Shown: one piece after another, positions 45,425 to 54,664 of the stretch
Layout of the letters: each line of letters starts with the position of its first letter
Position numbering within the stretch: the first letter of the stretch is position 1
NCBI GenBank assembly: GCA_963836005.1
Contig: CAWIHS010000003.1
Coordinates: 124,001 to 188,000, forward strand
Source: CAWIHS01 sp963836005
Lineage (GTDB): Bacteria; Pseudomonadota; Gammaproteobacteria; GRL18
Direction of reading: 5' to 3'
DNA: 64,000 nt
Notes under the pieces: generated by a model
What the model was told of the DNA's origin: nothing
Database searches by the model: none
What the model saw: the letters and a program-made list of their open reading frames with translations, nothing else
Translations under genes and position numbers: made by a program

Positions 45425-46246
45425 TTAATAAAATTCCTTGAAGCAGTAATTAGTGGCGTCAATATAACCTTCTATACTGCCGCAATCAAAACGCTTGCCC
45501 TTGAACTTATAACCCAGTACACAGCCTTCTCTGGCCTGTTTCATTAACGCATCGGTGATCTGAATTTCTCCGCCAACACCTGGAGTAGTATTCCGGATAA
45601 TATCAAATATATCAGGCGTCAGTATATAACGGCCGATAACAGCCAGGTTGCCGGGAGCATCCTCCGCAGCTGGTTTTTCCACCATCTCATTAATTTGAAA
45701 GATATCATCGCGTATCATTTCGCCCTTGATGACTCCGTATTTATGTACTTCTTCCATGGGGACTTCCATCACTGCAACAATGCTGCAGCGAAACTGTTTA
45801 TAAAGCCTGACCATTTGCGCCAGAACACCATCATCTTCAGTAGGCAGACAAAGATCGTCTGCCAGAACTACAGCGAAAGGTTCATCGCCAATCAGAGTCT
45901 CGCCGGTTAAAATTGCATGACCCAGCCCCTTCATTTCAATTTGACGAGTATAGGAAAATGTACAGTTATCCATAATATTGCGAATTCCTTGCAGATGGAG
46001 TTCCTTGTCGCTGCCTTCAATCTGATGTTCCAGTTCATAACTGACATCAAAATGGTCTTCCATGGAACGTTTACCCCGTCCGGTTACAATCGCCATATTT
46101 TTAAGACCCGCCTCAAGAGCTTCCTCAACCCCATATTGAATCAAAGGTTTGTTGACTATGGGAAGCATTTCTTTAGGCATGGATTTAGTCGCGGGCAGAA
46201 AACGTGTGCCATACCCTGCCGCGGGGAACAAACATTTCTTAATCAT
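45425..46246 (-). CDS. galU: UTP-glucose-1-phosphate uridylyltransferase
   Basis: Makes UDP-glucose from UTP and glucose-1-phosphate for envelope polysaccharide and glycan synthesis. It begins KKCLFPAAGYGTRFLPATKSMPKEMLP (nucleotide-binding signature) and contains KPLIQYGVEEA, VVLADDL and GYKFKGKRFDCGSIEGYI near the end. 273 residues, slightly shorter than many GalU (~290-300), consistent with the short C-terminus seen here. Confidence 0.96.
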   Translation of the reverse strand: MIKKCLFPAAGYGTRFLPATKSMPKEMLPIVNKPLIQYGVEEALEAGLKNMAIVTGRGKRSMEDHFDVSYELEHQIEGSDKELHLQGIRNIMDNCTFSYTRQIEMKGLGHAILTGETLIGDEPFAVVLADDLCLPTEDDGVLAQMVRLYKQFRCSIVAVMEVPMEEVHKYGVIKGEMIRDDIFQINEMVEKPAAEDAPGNLAVIGRYILTPDIFDIIRNTTPGVGGEIQITDALMKQAREGCVLGYKFKGKRFDCGSIEGYIDATNYCFKEFY

Positions 46247-46397
46247 AGTGGTCCTGTTTTTGTGCTGTTTTTTTAAGGTTCATAAGGTTTTATCTAAAAG
46301 TACAATATGATTATACCTTACATCGTTTATAATATTTATGCTCATTGGTTGTTAATCAGTCTATTTAAGGGCAATCTGACAGATCCAGTATCAATGA

Positions 46398-46778
46398 TTA
46401 GCCAAGATAGTCCAGCAAATCTCCAAAACCCCAAATTAATGTTCCTAAAATCAATAAGTTAAAACCGCACTTGCCCATAACCCAGGTTTCTTCTTCCTGA
46501 GTGCGGGCGTGCAGCAAAATCTGCTGATGTTTTCCATTTGCCCAGTCACGCTGAAAATTACCTTCACGATGGGCGCCCTTGCTGCGCTGTCGAAGTCGTT
46601 TACTATTTTCAATGATCTGACTAGAGGTTAGAAAAATGCCTAATACAACAATCAGTGCACCACTGCGTGAAAACCACTCCCAGTTGTTTAAATAGATACT
46701 TAACAGGATACTGCCCAGCATGATAATAATTGACATAATATAGATGACAAGGGTCTGTCGGCCCAGATTTTTCTTCAT
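46398..46778 (-). CDS. Small inner-membrane protein of unknown function
   Basis: From ATG at 46778: two adjacent hydrophobic segments (LVIYIMSIIIMLGSILLSIYL and ALIVVLGIFLTSSQII), a charged middle (RLRQRSKGAHREG), and a final hydrophobic stretch (FNLLILGTLIWGFGDLL). An upstream ATG at 46859 would add 27 residues of unremarkable sequence; neither start has a strong ribosome-binding site. No family recognised. Confidence 0.6.
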   Translation of the reverse strand: MKKNLGRQTLVIYIMSIIIMLGSILLSIYLNNWEWFSRSGALIVVLGIFLTSSQIIENSKRLRQRSKGAHREGNFQRDWANGKHQQILLHARTQEEETWVMGKCGFNLLILGTLIWGFGDLLDYLG

Positions 46779-46916
46779 CAAAAAATACCCATCGTTGAGG
46801 TACTCACATAATTGATAACTACTCAGCATATATAAGATTTTACACTGAGTAGTCGGCAAAATTATTGATTATGCTTTATGCAGATTAGTACTGGCATCAT
46901 TCAAGCATGAATGCTT

Positions 46917-47456
46917 TCAATCCATTTTTTTTATTCTAATAGTGCGCCCTTTTCTATGACCCTTGTTTGCCTGGATCACTGCTTCGCTGATCAGAGCATT
47001 TATTTTATCAATAACCAGTTGAGTCAGGGCATGCGGCAATAACCACCCCCAATTACCCAGGGCCTTTTTTTTCGCCATACTGGGACTCAGTTTAGGGTTG
47101 GCCTTGATAATATGTTCTTCAAGCTTTCGACTAATGGTTTGATCCAGTTCTTTGCCTTCAAGCTCTTTCTTGATATAGACATAAATCTCTTCCTCTAATT
47201 TGAGCAGATCCTTGCGGGTAAACTGTTCTGGCAGCGCTTTAAAAATTAACGCAGAAATATAAGCCTCATAATCTACACCAAGCTTGACGATACGCGTAGT
47301 TATGGATTCCAGGGTATAGTCGCTGGCCTGAGGCAAAGATAAAAATTCAGCGATATCACAATACAACCTCTCACTCTGCTCATTATTGAGTTTATTTTCA
47401 ATCTGACAGTCTATTAATTTTTCCAAAAATTGATGTTGTCTGCTCAATTTGTGCAT
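46917..47456 (-). CDS. Hypothetical cytoplasmic helical protein
   Basis: 179 residues, mostly helical and charged, with SRQHQFLEKLIDCQIEN, LLKLEEEIYVYIKKELEGK and a very basic end (NKGHRKGRTIRIKKMD). No known domain, signal or membrane segment is visible. The 565-bp gap upstream contains a type B repeat. Confidence 0.6.
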   Translation of the reverse strand: MHKLSRQHQFLEKLIDCQIENKLNNEQSERLYCDIAEFLSLPQASDYTLESITTRIVKLGVDYEAYISALIFKALPEQFTRKDLLKLEEEIYVYIKKELEGKELDQTISRKLEEHIIKANPKLSPSMAKKKALGNWGWLLPHALTQLVIDKINALISEAVIQANKGHRKGRTIRIKKMD

Positions 47457-47634
47457 ATTTTCCCTTCAATGGCCATACAGAAACTTTACGAATTTATCAT
47501 GCCTGTGTTCAATAATAATACAAAAAATTCATTTTTTCTTACAAATCATGAAGTAATTCCTTGGTTTAAATGGGAGTTTTTATAAACTGGATATATAATT
47601 TTGGCTAAATCCGGTATTGCGTAGAAAAATATGC

Positions 47635-47807
47635 GTAATTATTCAGCATATTGAGATTCTGCACGAGTGATTGCTGTCAGATTTTTATGGAAGACAGATG
47701 ATTGCTCCTGCATAATCTGCATTCCCTGCATCCCTGTAGGTCAAGTATATGTGGATTAATAAATATCTGATAGTCGTCACATTCTTTAAAATGCGCTGAA
47801 TAATGAC
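47635..47807. repeat. Type B dispersed repeat with terminal inverted repeats
   Basis: Ends GTAATTATTCAGCATATT and AATGCGCTGAATAATGAC are imperfect inverted repeats. The interior has GATTGCTCCTGCATAATC and CATCCCTGTAGGTCAAGT, shared with 52315-52556. No clear target duplication. It overlaps a 67-codon frame that is not called a gene. The gap 47457-48021 holds nothing else. Confidence 0.75.
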
Positions 47808-48021
47808 AAAGATACATCCAGTATAAAACAATGCCGGCAAAGCTACGTTTAAAAAATAAACAATAGAAATTATATGGTCTAAATGCACTTTTGAACTGAT
47901 TTATGACCCAGGTTGTGAACCCATGAATTTATGGGGTTCCTGTAATAATAATTAAACCTCTGATTGAACAGTCACTTTCTTTTTACCATCAGAGACAGCA
48001 AAATTATGGAGCGTATAATTA

Positions 48022-48996
48022 ATGAGCATTCATTCCCGTATACTTAAATTACTGCATATTTGCAGTATGTTTGCCTTAATCATGGTACTGGCAAGTAACA
48101 TCCAGGCTGCAGATAAAAATAAGTATAAACCTTTCATTCTGGCAGATGAATTGCACATGTCTTTAAATGATGCAAAAACCAAAATCAACCAGCAAATCAA
48201 AACATCATCATTTGAACTTATAGCAGAATACTCGCCGTATAAAAATGCTGTAATTTATATTATTTCCAGTGACGAGTTGACCAAACAGGCAGCCAAAGAT
48301 CCTTATGGTGGTTTTGCGGCCGTGCAACGCATCAGCTTGACCAAAGTGGCTGATACTATTCAGTTAGCTTATACCAATCCTGTGTATATGCAGTATGCCT
48401 ATCGTATGAGCAATGCAGATTTAGCTCCTATACTTGAGCAAATGAAAAAAGCATTTGGATATAAACAGGATTTTGGTGGCCTGGGACTTAAGGAACGGAA
48501 ACTGAAACGCTACGCTTATAGCTTCGGTCTGGAAGGATTTGACTCTTTTTATGAGCTTCCAGGCTATAATACCCATCAGCAGGCCATAGACACGCTGCTT
48601 AAAGGTTTCAAGGATCCTGCCAACGGCATATCTAAAGTATACCGTATTGACATCCCTGGTAAGGAGCAGGTCATTTTCGGTGTCCGCATGAATGCTAAAG
48701 ACTCTGGTATTGCAGAGCTTGATAATAGAAAAACCATGGATATTATTGACCATACTCCACTAAAAAGAACCGCTTTTTTGCCTTATGAAATCATGGTCGA
48801 TGAGAACAATATTATAGCCATGCATGCCCGCTTTCGTATTGCGATCTATTTTTCTGATTTAAAAATGTTTGGCAAACATGGTTTTGGCAAACTTTTTAAT
48901 ACCCCTGGTGCTTACGGCAAGGCCTTTACTCTGGTTTCCGGAGGCAGTCTCAAAGCAACCACCAATATAAACGACGATCCATTCACCCAACAGTAA
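48022..48996 (+). CDS. Exported protein of unknown function
   Basis: Signal peptide (MFALIMVLASNIQAADK) then ~290 residues. Repeated-looking segments FELIAEYSPYKNAVIYIISS, KPFILADELHM and VYRIDIPGKEQVIFGVRM suggest a duplicated alpha/beta unit. No catalytic motif is recognisable. A strong terminator-like hairpin follows the stop codon at 49007-49040. Confidence 0.75.
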   Translation: MSIHSRILKLLHICSMFALIMVLASNIQAADKNKYKPFILADELHMSLNDAKTKINQQIKTSSFELIAEYSPYKNAVIYIISSDELTKQAAKDPYGGFAAVQRISLTKVADTIQLAYTNPVYMQYAYRMSNADLAPILEQMKKAFGYKQDFGGLGLKERKLKRYAYSFGLEGFDSFYELPGYNTHQQAIDTLLKGFKDPANGISKVYRIDIPGKEQVIFGVRMNAKDSGIAELDNRKTMDIIDHTPLKRTAFLPYEIMVDENNIIAMHARFRIAIYFSDLKMFGKHGFGKLFNTPGAYGKAFTLVSGGSLKATTNINDDPFTQQ

Positions 48997-49006
48997 GCCA
49001 CTGAGA

Positions 49007-49040
49007 GCAAAAGACAGTTTGCTTGAAACCTGTCTTTTGC
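49007..49040 (+). terminator. Terminator-like hairpin after the exported protein gene
   Basis: GCAAAAGACAG and CTGTCTTTTGC form a perfect 11-bp stem with a 12-base loop, 10 bases after the stop codon. The T run after the stem is short. Confidence 0.65.
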
Positions 49041-49265
49041 TGTATTGATTCCATCAGAAATTCTGTCTACCCGATATCCTTGAACAGCTTTAGACTTTTA
49101 AACAGATCTCCTCTTTGGTCCCCAGGTCTTACAGAAGTAAGCTAACCGATCCTCTGTTCCTCTGTCTAAGTTATCTCAAGATAACATGACTGCTTCGGTC
49201 AATTTTTCTATTTTATCAAGTTAATTTAGCCTTGATTAAAAATAAGGTATAATCCAGCCTAAATT

Positions 49266-49413
49266 GTGTCCATCCGTTTTTAGATGGACACTTGTGGCAC
49301 AGGCATGTGCTACCATTTTTAATGATGATAAGTCATTGAAAATGCAGCAAAAGAAAAATCACACTATTTCTTTCACGTTCCATAAGATAGCCAGAATGGC
49401 TATTTATGGATGG
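49266..49413 (+). repeat. Family E repeat directly upstream of ppc
   Basis: Starts with the hairpin GTGTCCATC...GATGGACAC and ends with CCATAAGATAGCC/GGCTATTTATGG. It is repeated inverted at 54464-54608, and a diverged partial copy is at 56345-56478. It ends 36 bp before the ppc start, so the ppc leader probably contains it. Within 48997-49449 no gene is seen. Confidence 0.8.
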
Positions 49414-49449
49414 AAACTAATTTGTTAGATACAAGCAAGGCAAGCATGA

Positions 49450-52242
49450 ATGCAAAGCGATAAAGAACTACGTTCCAAGGTAAGGCTCATAGGCACACTG
49501 CTGGGCGAGATCATAAAAACACAGCATAAAGACATTGTCTATAATGTCATTGAAGAACTTCGTACGGGTTATATTGAGTTGAGAAAACAGGATAACCCTT
49601 TCAAACGACAACAACTGATGCAATTGATTGAACAACTGGACTCGCAGTCCTTGATACAGGTCATTCGAGGTTTCAGTACCTATTTTAATCTGGTCAGTGA
49701 AGTAGAAGAAACTTACCAGCACAAACTTCGCAGACGTCTCGCAAATCAGGTTGATTTACTCTGGGAAGGTTCATTTGATAAAACACTGGTAGAATTTCAG
49801 GCACAGGGGATTACTGCTGAGCAGTTACAACGTCTGCTTGACCAGTTAGCTTATGTCCCTGTTTTTACAGCACATCCAACTGAATCCAAACGACGAACCA
49901 TACTTGAATCCTTACGGCGAATTTTTATTTCCATTGAAAATCTGGATGATCCCAGGTTAGGCAAGCGTCAGAAAGCACTGCGCATCCGGGAATTAAAGAA
50001 CCAGATCCAGATTTTATGGAAAACAGATGAAGTGCGCAATGAAAAACCCCAGGTCATTGATGAAGTAAAAAACGGCTTATATTATTTTCGTGAATCACTA
50101 TTTGATGCCGTACCGATCATGTATCGCTATCTGGAAAATGCCATTTATAAAACCTTTCCTGAACAGGCAGACAAAATTTCCATACCTCCCTTTTTACATT
50201 TTGGCTCATGGATAGGCGGTGATCGGGACGGCAACCCTTTTGTAACTCCCAAAATCACCGAAAAAGCCGTACGCTATCAAAGCCGTGAAATTCTCAGACG
50301 TTATATCATTGATGTAGATAAATTATCACATTCACTGACCCACTCTATTGAATTTGTTAGCCCTGATGCTGCCTTTATGGAAAGTCTCGCCATCGACGAT
50401 AAAACTTATCAACATTTGTTCGATGCAAGGCCTACACACTTTGCCAAGGAACCTTACCGCCGCAAATTATTTATTATGCGCAACAAATTACGCTATCGTT
50501 TGGAGCAGGTTGATGCAAAAATCAAAGGCCATCGTCAACAATCCAATTATAGCGGTTATAAGAATGAGCAGGAATTTTTACAGGATCTTAAATTAATACG
50601 AACTTCCCTATGCAGCCACAATGATTGTGATATTGCTTTTGGAGATCTAAAAGATGTTATCAGGCTGGTAGAAACTTTTGGCTTTTTCCTGCAGCATCTG
50701 GATGTCAGACAGGAATCTACTTTGCATACACAGGCCGTTGCAGAATTGTTGCAAAACATGGATATAGAAACTGATTATATGAGTCTGGCTGAAGCACATA
50801 AGATGGAACTTTTAGCCAATATGCTCGATCAGGATCAACTACCGCATGTCAATCAGGGTCAACTCACGGAAGCAACGCTGTCTATTACCCAGGTTTTCGA
50901 TGTCATTGTCAGTATACGCAATGAAATTAGTGAAAAACTCTTCGGCGCCTATGTCATTTCCATGACCCATACCGCCAGCCACGTCATGGAAGTAATGTTT
51001 CTGGCCAGACTGGCAGGACTGTTAGGTGTCACAGAATCAGGAGAGACCTATTGCCACATAAAGGTATCACCCCTGTTCGAAACCGTTGAAGACCTGGAAC
51101 ATATCGAGCCGGTTATGTCAAAGCTGTTTAATAATAATGTCTACAATAAATACCTCAGAGCCTCAGGTAATTTGCAGGAAGTGATGTTGGGCTATTCCGA
51201 TTCCTGTAAGGATGGAGGTATCCTGGCATCAAGCTGGAATCTATATGGGGCACAGCAGCGTATCACTGAACTGGCCAATCAGCGCCAGATTAATATTCGC
51301 TTATTTCATGGACGCGGCGGAACAATCGGCCGAGGCGGCGGCCCGACCCATGAAGCGATTCAAGCTCAACCTTACGGGACCGTACACGGACAAATAAAAT
51401 TCACTGAACAGGGTGAAGTTCTGTCAAACAAGTACAGCAATAGTGAAACGGCCATCTATGAATTATCAATGGGCGTTACCGGATTGATGAAAGCCAGCAG
51501 CTGCATCATTGATCAAAAACGCGATGAGAATGAGCAATACCTGCAGACGATGAGAGCACTCACTGAAACGGGTGAGAAAACATACCGTGACCTGACCGAT
51601 AACACCGAAGGTTTTCTGGATTATTTTTACGAAGCCACCCCGGTTTCTGAAATTGGATTAATGAATATTGGTTCCAGACCTTCACATAGAAAAACGGGTG
51701 ACCGATCAAAATCGTCTGTCCGAGCTATCGGCTGGGTGTTTGGATGGGCTCAATCGAGACACACCCTGCCTGCCTGGTTTGGTATTGGTTCTGCACTACA
51801 GCAATTTATTCAGGCGGCACCTGAACATTTACAAAACTTGCAAGAGATGTATAAAAATTGGCCCTATTTCCGTTCTTTACTTGAAAACACCCAGATGGCA
51901 CTGTATAAAGCCAATATGGATATAGCCCGTGAATATGCCGAATTATGTATAAACAAGGACACTCGGGAACGTATTTACCAGCAGATAAACGATGAATATA
52001 CACTCACTGTCAGTAACATTCTTGCGGTCGCCAACATTGATGAATTAATGGCGGAGAACACACTGCTGAAATTATCACTAGGCAGGCGTCAGCCTTATCT
52101 GGATTCACTGGTACATGTGCAATTGACCTTGCTAAAACGTTATCGTAACGACTCCCTCAATGACGAGGAAAGAGCTATCTGGTTTAGTCCCTTATTAAGA
52201 TCCATAAACGCCATTGCCAGCGGCATGGGTAACACGGGATGA
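49450..52242 (+). CDS. ppc: Phosphoenolpyruvate carboxylase
   Basis: Carboxylates PEP with bicarbonate to oxaloacetate, replenishing the TCA cycle. Conserved motifs are VFTAHPTESKRRT (catalytic His), FGSWIGGDRDGNPF, GYSDSCKDGG, FHGRGGTIGRGGGPTHEA and MNIGSRPSHRK; the end is MGNTG as in the family. 930 residues versus ~880 in E. coli, an ordinary bacterial length. Start codon ATG at 49450, with a dispersed repeat just upstream. Confidence 0.97.
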   Translation: MQSDKELRSKVRLIGTLLGEIIKTQHKDIVYNVIEELRTGYIELRKQDNPFKRQQLMQLIEQLDSQSLIQVIRGFSTYFNLVSEVEETYQHKLRRRLANQVDLLWEGSFDKTLVEFQAQGITAEQLQRLLDQLAYVPVFTAHPTESKRRTILESLRRIFISIENLDDPRLGKRQKALRIRELKNQIQILWKTDEVRNEKPQVIDEVKNGLYYFRESLFDAVPIMYRYLENAIYKTFPEQADKISIPPFLHFGSWIGGDRDGNPFVTPKITEKAVRYQSREILRRYIIDVDKLSHSLTHSIEFVSPDAAFMESLAIDDKTYQHLFDARPTHFAKEPYRRKLFIMRNKLRYRLEQVDAKIKGHRQQSNYSGYKNEQEFLQDLKLIRTSLCSHNDCDIAFGDLKDVIRLVETFGFFLQHLDVRQESTLHTQAVAELLQNMDIETDYMSLAEAHKMELLANMLDQDQLPHVNQGQLTEATLSITQVFDVIVSIRNEISEKLFGAYVISMTHTASHVMEVMFLARLAGLLGVTESGETYCHIKVSPLFETVEDLEHIEPVMSKLFNNNVYNKYLRASGNLQEVMLGYSDSCKDGGILASSWNLYGAQQRITELANQRQINIRLFHGRGGTIGRGGGPTHEAIQAQPYGTVHGQIKFTEQGEVLSNKYSNSETAIYELSMGVTGLMKASSCIIDQKRDENEQYLQTMRALTETGEKTYRDLTDNTEGFLDYFYEATPVSEIGLMNIGSRPSHRKTGDRSKSSVRAIGWVFGWAQSRHTLPAWFGIGSALQQFIQAAPEHLQNLQEMYKNWPYFRSLLENTQMALYKANMDIAREYAELCINKDTRERIYQQINDEYTLTVSNILAVANIDELMAENTLLKLSLGRRQPYLDSLVHVQLTLLKRYRNDSLNDEERAIWFSPLLRSINAIASGMGNTG

Positions 52243-52314
52243 TTGATTTTGAACGACTTTAAACAAACCGTAATACTCTGCGCATTTGAGATTTTCACTG
52301 AAAGCTAGATATCA

Positions 52315-52556
52315 GGTGTTAATGGAAGGCAGATAATTGCTCCTGTATAATCTGCATTCCCTGCATCCCTGTAGGTCAAGTGTATGTGGCAAGGACGATT
52401 ACGACTCCTTTCTCTCACATGCATTCTCACCATCCATGGTGGTCATGCTTCATTTAAGCTTACGATGTACAGGGAAGTACAAGTGTCGTGTGAGGCAGGA
52501 TGCCGGGAACGACCATGGATGTATTCACGGCGGCTTCTGGAATAAACACTTGATAT
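52315..52556. repeat. Dispersed repeat related to the type A/B MITE interior
   Basis: GGAAGGCAGATAATTGCTCC, CATCCCTGTAGGTCAAGT, CAGGGAAGTACAAGTGTCGT and ACGGCGGCTTCTGGAATAAA match the interior of 12301-12571 and 47635-47807. It abuts the family F element at 52557. The gap 52243-52755 contains only these two repeats. Confidence 0.7.
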
Positions 52557-52706
52557 CTAAATAAATGTTCTTAAAAGGTGTCCATTTAGCACAAGAACCT
52601 GTGATGTATCATTTCGAGATTTGATGCTAATATGAGCGAAATGAGGTATTACAGGGTCTTGTGCGATGACTCAGTACTATGGCCACTATTTCGAACATCT
52701 ATTTAG
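52557..52706. mobile_element. Family F 150-bp MITE-like element, copy 1
   Basis: Starts CTAAATAAATGTTC and ends GAACATCTATTTAG, imperfect terminal inverted repeats. Internally, GCACAAGAACCTGTGATG pairs loosely with ATTACAGGGTCTTGTGC. A second copy in the same orientation lies at 54308-54458, so the pair brackets yaaA and the retropepsin gene. Confidence 0.75.
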
Positions 52707-52755
52707 CACGATCTTATACACGCTTTGTAGTTATAAAAACCTATAGTAGAATATT

Positions 52756-53529
52756 ATGCTTATTATTATTTCCCCGGCCAAAAAGCTGGATTTTGAAAGC
52801 CGGCCCCAGATCGATGACTTTACTCAACCTGAATGTCTTGATGATGCCAGTGAGTTAATCGAAACACTAAGAACTTTTTCTCCAGCACAACTGCAAAAAC
52901 TGATGCATCTGAGCAAGAATCTGGCCGAATTAAATTTTCAGCGTTACCATGACTGGACTTTGCCATTTACTCCTCAGAACGCAAACCAGGCCATACTGAC
53001 CTTTAAAGGTGATGTTTATGCCGGTATGAACATTGAAAGTTTTTCTCATCCAGATCTGATGTTCACTCAGCAACATCTGAGAATTTTATCCGGTCTCTAT
53101 GGTCTGCTGCGACCGCTTGATTTAATGCAGCCTTATCGACTGGAAATGGGTACTCGCCTGCAAAACCAGCGGGGGAAAAATTTATATGAGTTCTGGGACA
53201 CTAAGATAACGGCACTACTGAATCAGCAATTAAAAGCCTCTAACAGTGATACACTGGTTAACCTGGCTTCCAATGAGTATTATAAATCTGTCAGGCCAGA
53301 ACAAATTTCAGGCCAGATAATCACCCCAGTGTTTAAAGAAAAGAAACATAATAGCTATAAGATTATTGGTATTTATGCAAAAAAAGCACGCGGGATGATG
53401 AGCGCATTTATTCTGCAAAATCGTCTCACTGATGCAGAGCAAATCAAAGCTTTTAATGAAGCCGGGTACGCGTATAATCCGACACTTTCCAATAACAATG
53501 AATGGGTCTTTAGCCGAGATAAGAAATAA
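52756..53529 (+). CDS. yaaA: Peroxide stress protein YaaA (UPF0246)
   Basis: Begins LIIISPAKKLDFES and contains TPQNANQAILTFKGDVYAG, RILSGLYGLLRPLDLMQPYR, and LVNLASNEYYKSV, all characteristic of YaaA. 257 residues matches the family. In E. coli YaaA limits free iron under peroxide stress and binds DNA. It converges with the retropepsin gene, and a palindromic element lies between them. Confidence 0.95.
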   Translation: MLIIISPAKKLDFESRPQIDDFTQPECLDDASELIETLRTFSPAQLQKLMHLSKNLAELNFQRYHDWTLPFTPQNANQAILTFKGDVYAGMNIESFSHPDLMFTQQHLRILSGLYGLLRPLDLMQPYRLEMGTRLQNQRGKNLYEFWDTKITALLNQQLKASNSDTLVNLASNEYYKSVRPEQISGQIITPVFKEKKHNSYKIIGIYAKKARGMMSAFILQNRLTDAEQIKAFNEAGYAYNPTLSNNNEWVFSRDKK

Positions 53530-53540
53530 ATACTGCACGA

Positions 53541-53607
53541 AACTACTCAGCCTATATGGAATAAATACCTCACAGCATACGCGAGTTTATAGATATGCTG
53601 AGTAGTT
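53541..53607. repeat. Short palindromic element between convergent genes
   Basis: AACTACTCAGCCTATAT and ATATGCTGAGTAGTT are inverted repeats about 35 bases apart. They resemble the ends of type B elements and lie between the yaaA and retropepsin stop codons, where they could terminate both transcripts. Confidence 0.6.
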
Positions 53608-53626
53608 AGTGTTTATTGATTCTAAT

Positions 53627-54292
53627 TTAGAATTTCTGTCTTAATTTCATTTTATCCCCGTCACGAGTCATATGTAAACGGCTTAGAAATGTCTGTCCCA
53701 GCAAAGCTTCCGTAGGAAAGGAGCCTTCCAGAACAATAGCTTCCACATTATAGAGCTGAATATGACCTATCTTGACCTTGTGCAGATTTAGACGATAGCC
53801 TTTTGCAAGACCCGAGGCTGTAGAAGCGGTCATAGGTGTACCTGTTTTGTATCTGAGTCCTAGACGTTTCGCCTCCTTAGAATTAAGCGCAATAGCAGAG
53901 GCACCGGTATCAATGAGAAATTTTATTGAAAAATTATCAATACTGCCATGAGTTCTGAACATATCATATTCATCTTTCCAGATAGTGACTTCACGTCCGG
54001 CTTCCAGTTTTTTAAAACTCGTCGCAATCTCTGAACCCAGTTTGAATTTTTTTTCTTTACCGTGTAGCTCCAGCAGCACTCCTTCGCTATCAGAACTGAT
54101 CAGTTTCACTCCTTCTCTGGATGTCTGCCCTTTTTTAAGGATCTGTCGATGACCGTCAATCACCAGCATCGCCTTGTCGGTAAACAGAGCCATGACTTTG
54201 ATTTTATGGCTGGCATAAGAGTTAGCTGGAGTTATCAGCAGCAAGACTGCGAGCAATATTGTAGTTTTAAAATGCATGCTTAATATCCGCAA
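53627..54292 (-). CDS. Exported retropepsin-like aspartic protease
   Basis: Signal peptide (ILLAVLLLITPANSYAS), an SH3/PDZ-like first half (KVMALFTDKAMLVIDG, HRQILKKGQ), then the single-domain aspartyl protease core: FLIDTGASAIALNSKEAKRLGL with the catalytic DTG, TPMTASTASGLA, and EALLGQTFLSRL near the end. Such clan AA proteins (TIGR02281-type) are dimeric and are found in many Proteobacteria; substrate unknown. 221 residues. Confidence 0.87.
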   Translation of the reverse strand: MRILSMHFKTTILLAVLLLITPANSYASHKIKVMALFTDKAMLVIDGHRQILKKGQTSREGVKLISSDSEGVLLELHGKEKKFKLGSEIATSFKKLEAGREVTIWKDEYDMFRTHGSIDNFSIKFLIDTGASAIALNSKEAKRLGLRYKTGTPMTASTASGLAKGYRLNLHKVKIGHIQLYNVEAIVLEGSFPTEALLGQTFLSRLHMTRDGDKMKLRQKF

Positions 54293-54307
54293 CGACTTGA
54301 TATTTAA

Positions 54308-54458
54308 CTAAATAAATATTCTTAAAAGGTGTCCATTGAGCACCAGAACCTGTGATGTATCATTTCGCTCATATTAACATCAAATCCCGAAATGATACAT
54401 CACAGGTTCTGGTGTGATGCCTCAATACTATGGCCACTATTTCCGAACAGCTATTTAG
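54308..54458. mobile_element. Family F MITE-like element, copy 2, with a long internal hairpin
   Basis: Same ends as copy 1 (CTAAATAAATATTC and CTATTTAG). Internally, GCACCAGAACCTGTGATG with the following TATCATTTCG pairs with its exact complement ending CAGGTTCTGGTG, a ~28-bp stem. Copy 1 has lost part of this perfect pairing. Confidence 0.8.
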
Positions 54459-54463
54459 TGTTC

Positions 54464-54608
54464 TTCCATAAATAGCCTTCCTGGCTATATTATGCAACGC
54501 AAAAGAAAAAGTGTGATTTTTCTTTTGCTGCATTTTCAATGATTTGTCATCATTAAAAATGATAGTACATCCCTGTGCTACCAGTGTCCATCAAAAACGG
54601 ATGGACAC
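54464..54608 (-). repeat. Family E repeat, inverted copy
   Basis: Reverse complement of the copy upstream of ppc, with CTTTTGCTGCATTTTCAATG and the GTGTCCATC hairpin intact. With the family F element it fills 54293-54664; no gene is seen there. Confidence 0.8.
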
Positions 54609-54664
54609 TAATCAGAACCCGGGATTTCGAGCACTCAGGGTAAAATCTTGAATACGCTGAGCAG

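Noticed and set aside
47685..47888. 67-codon minus-strand frame
   Set aside because: Lies mostly in a type B repeat and has no ribosome-binding site or family features.
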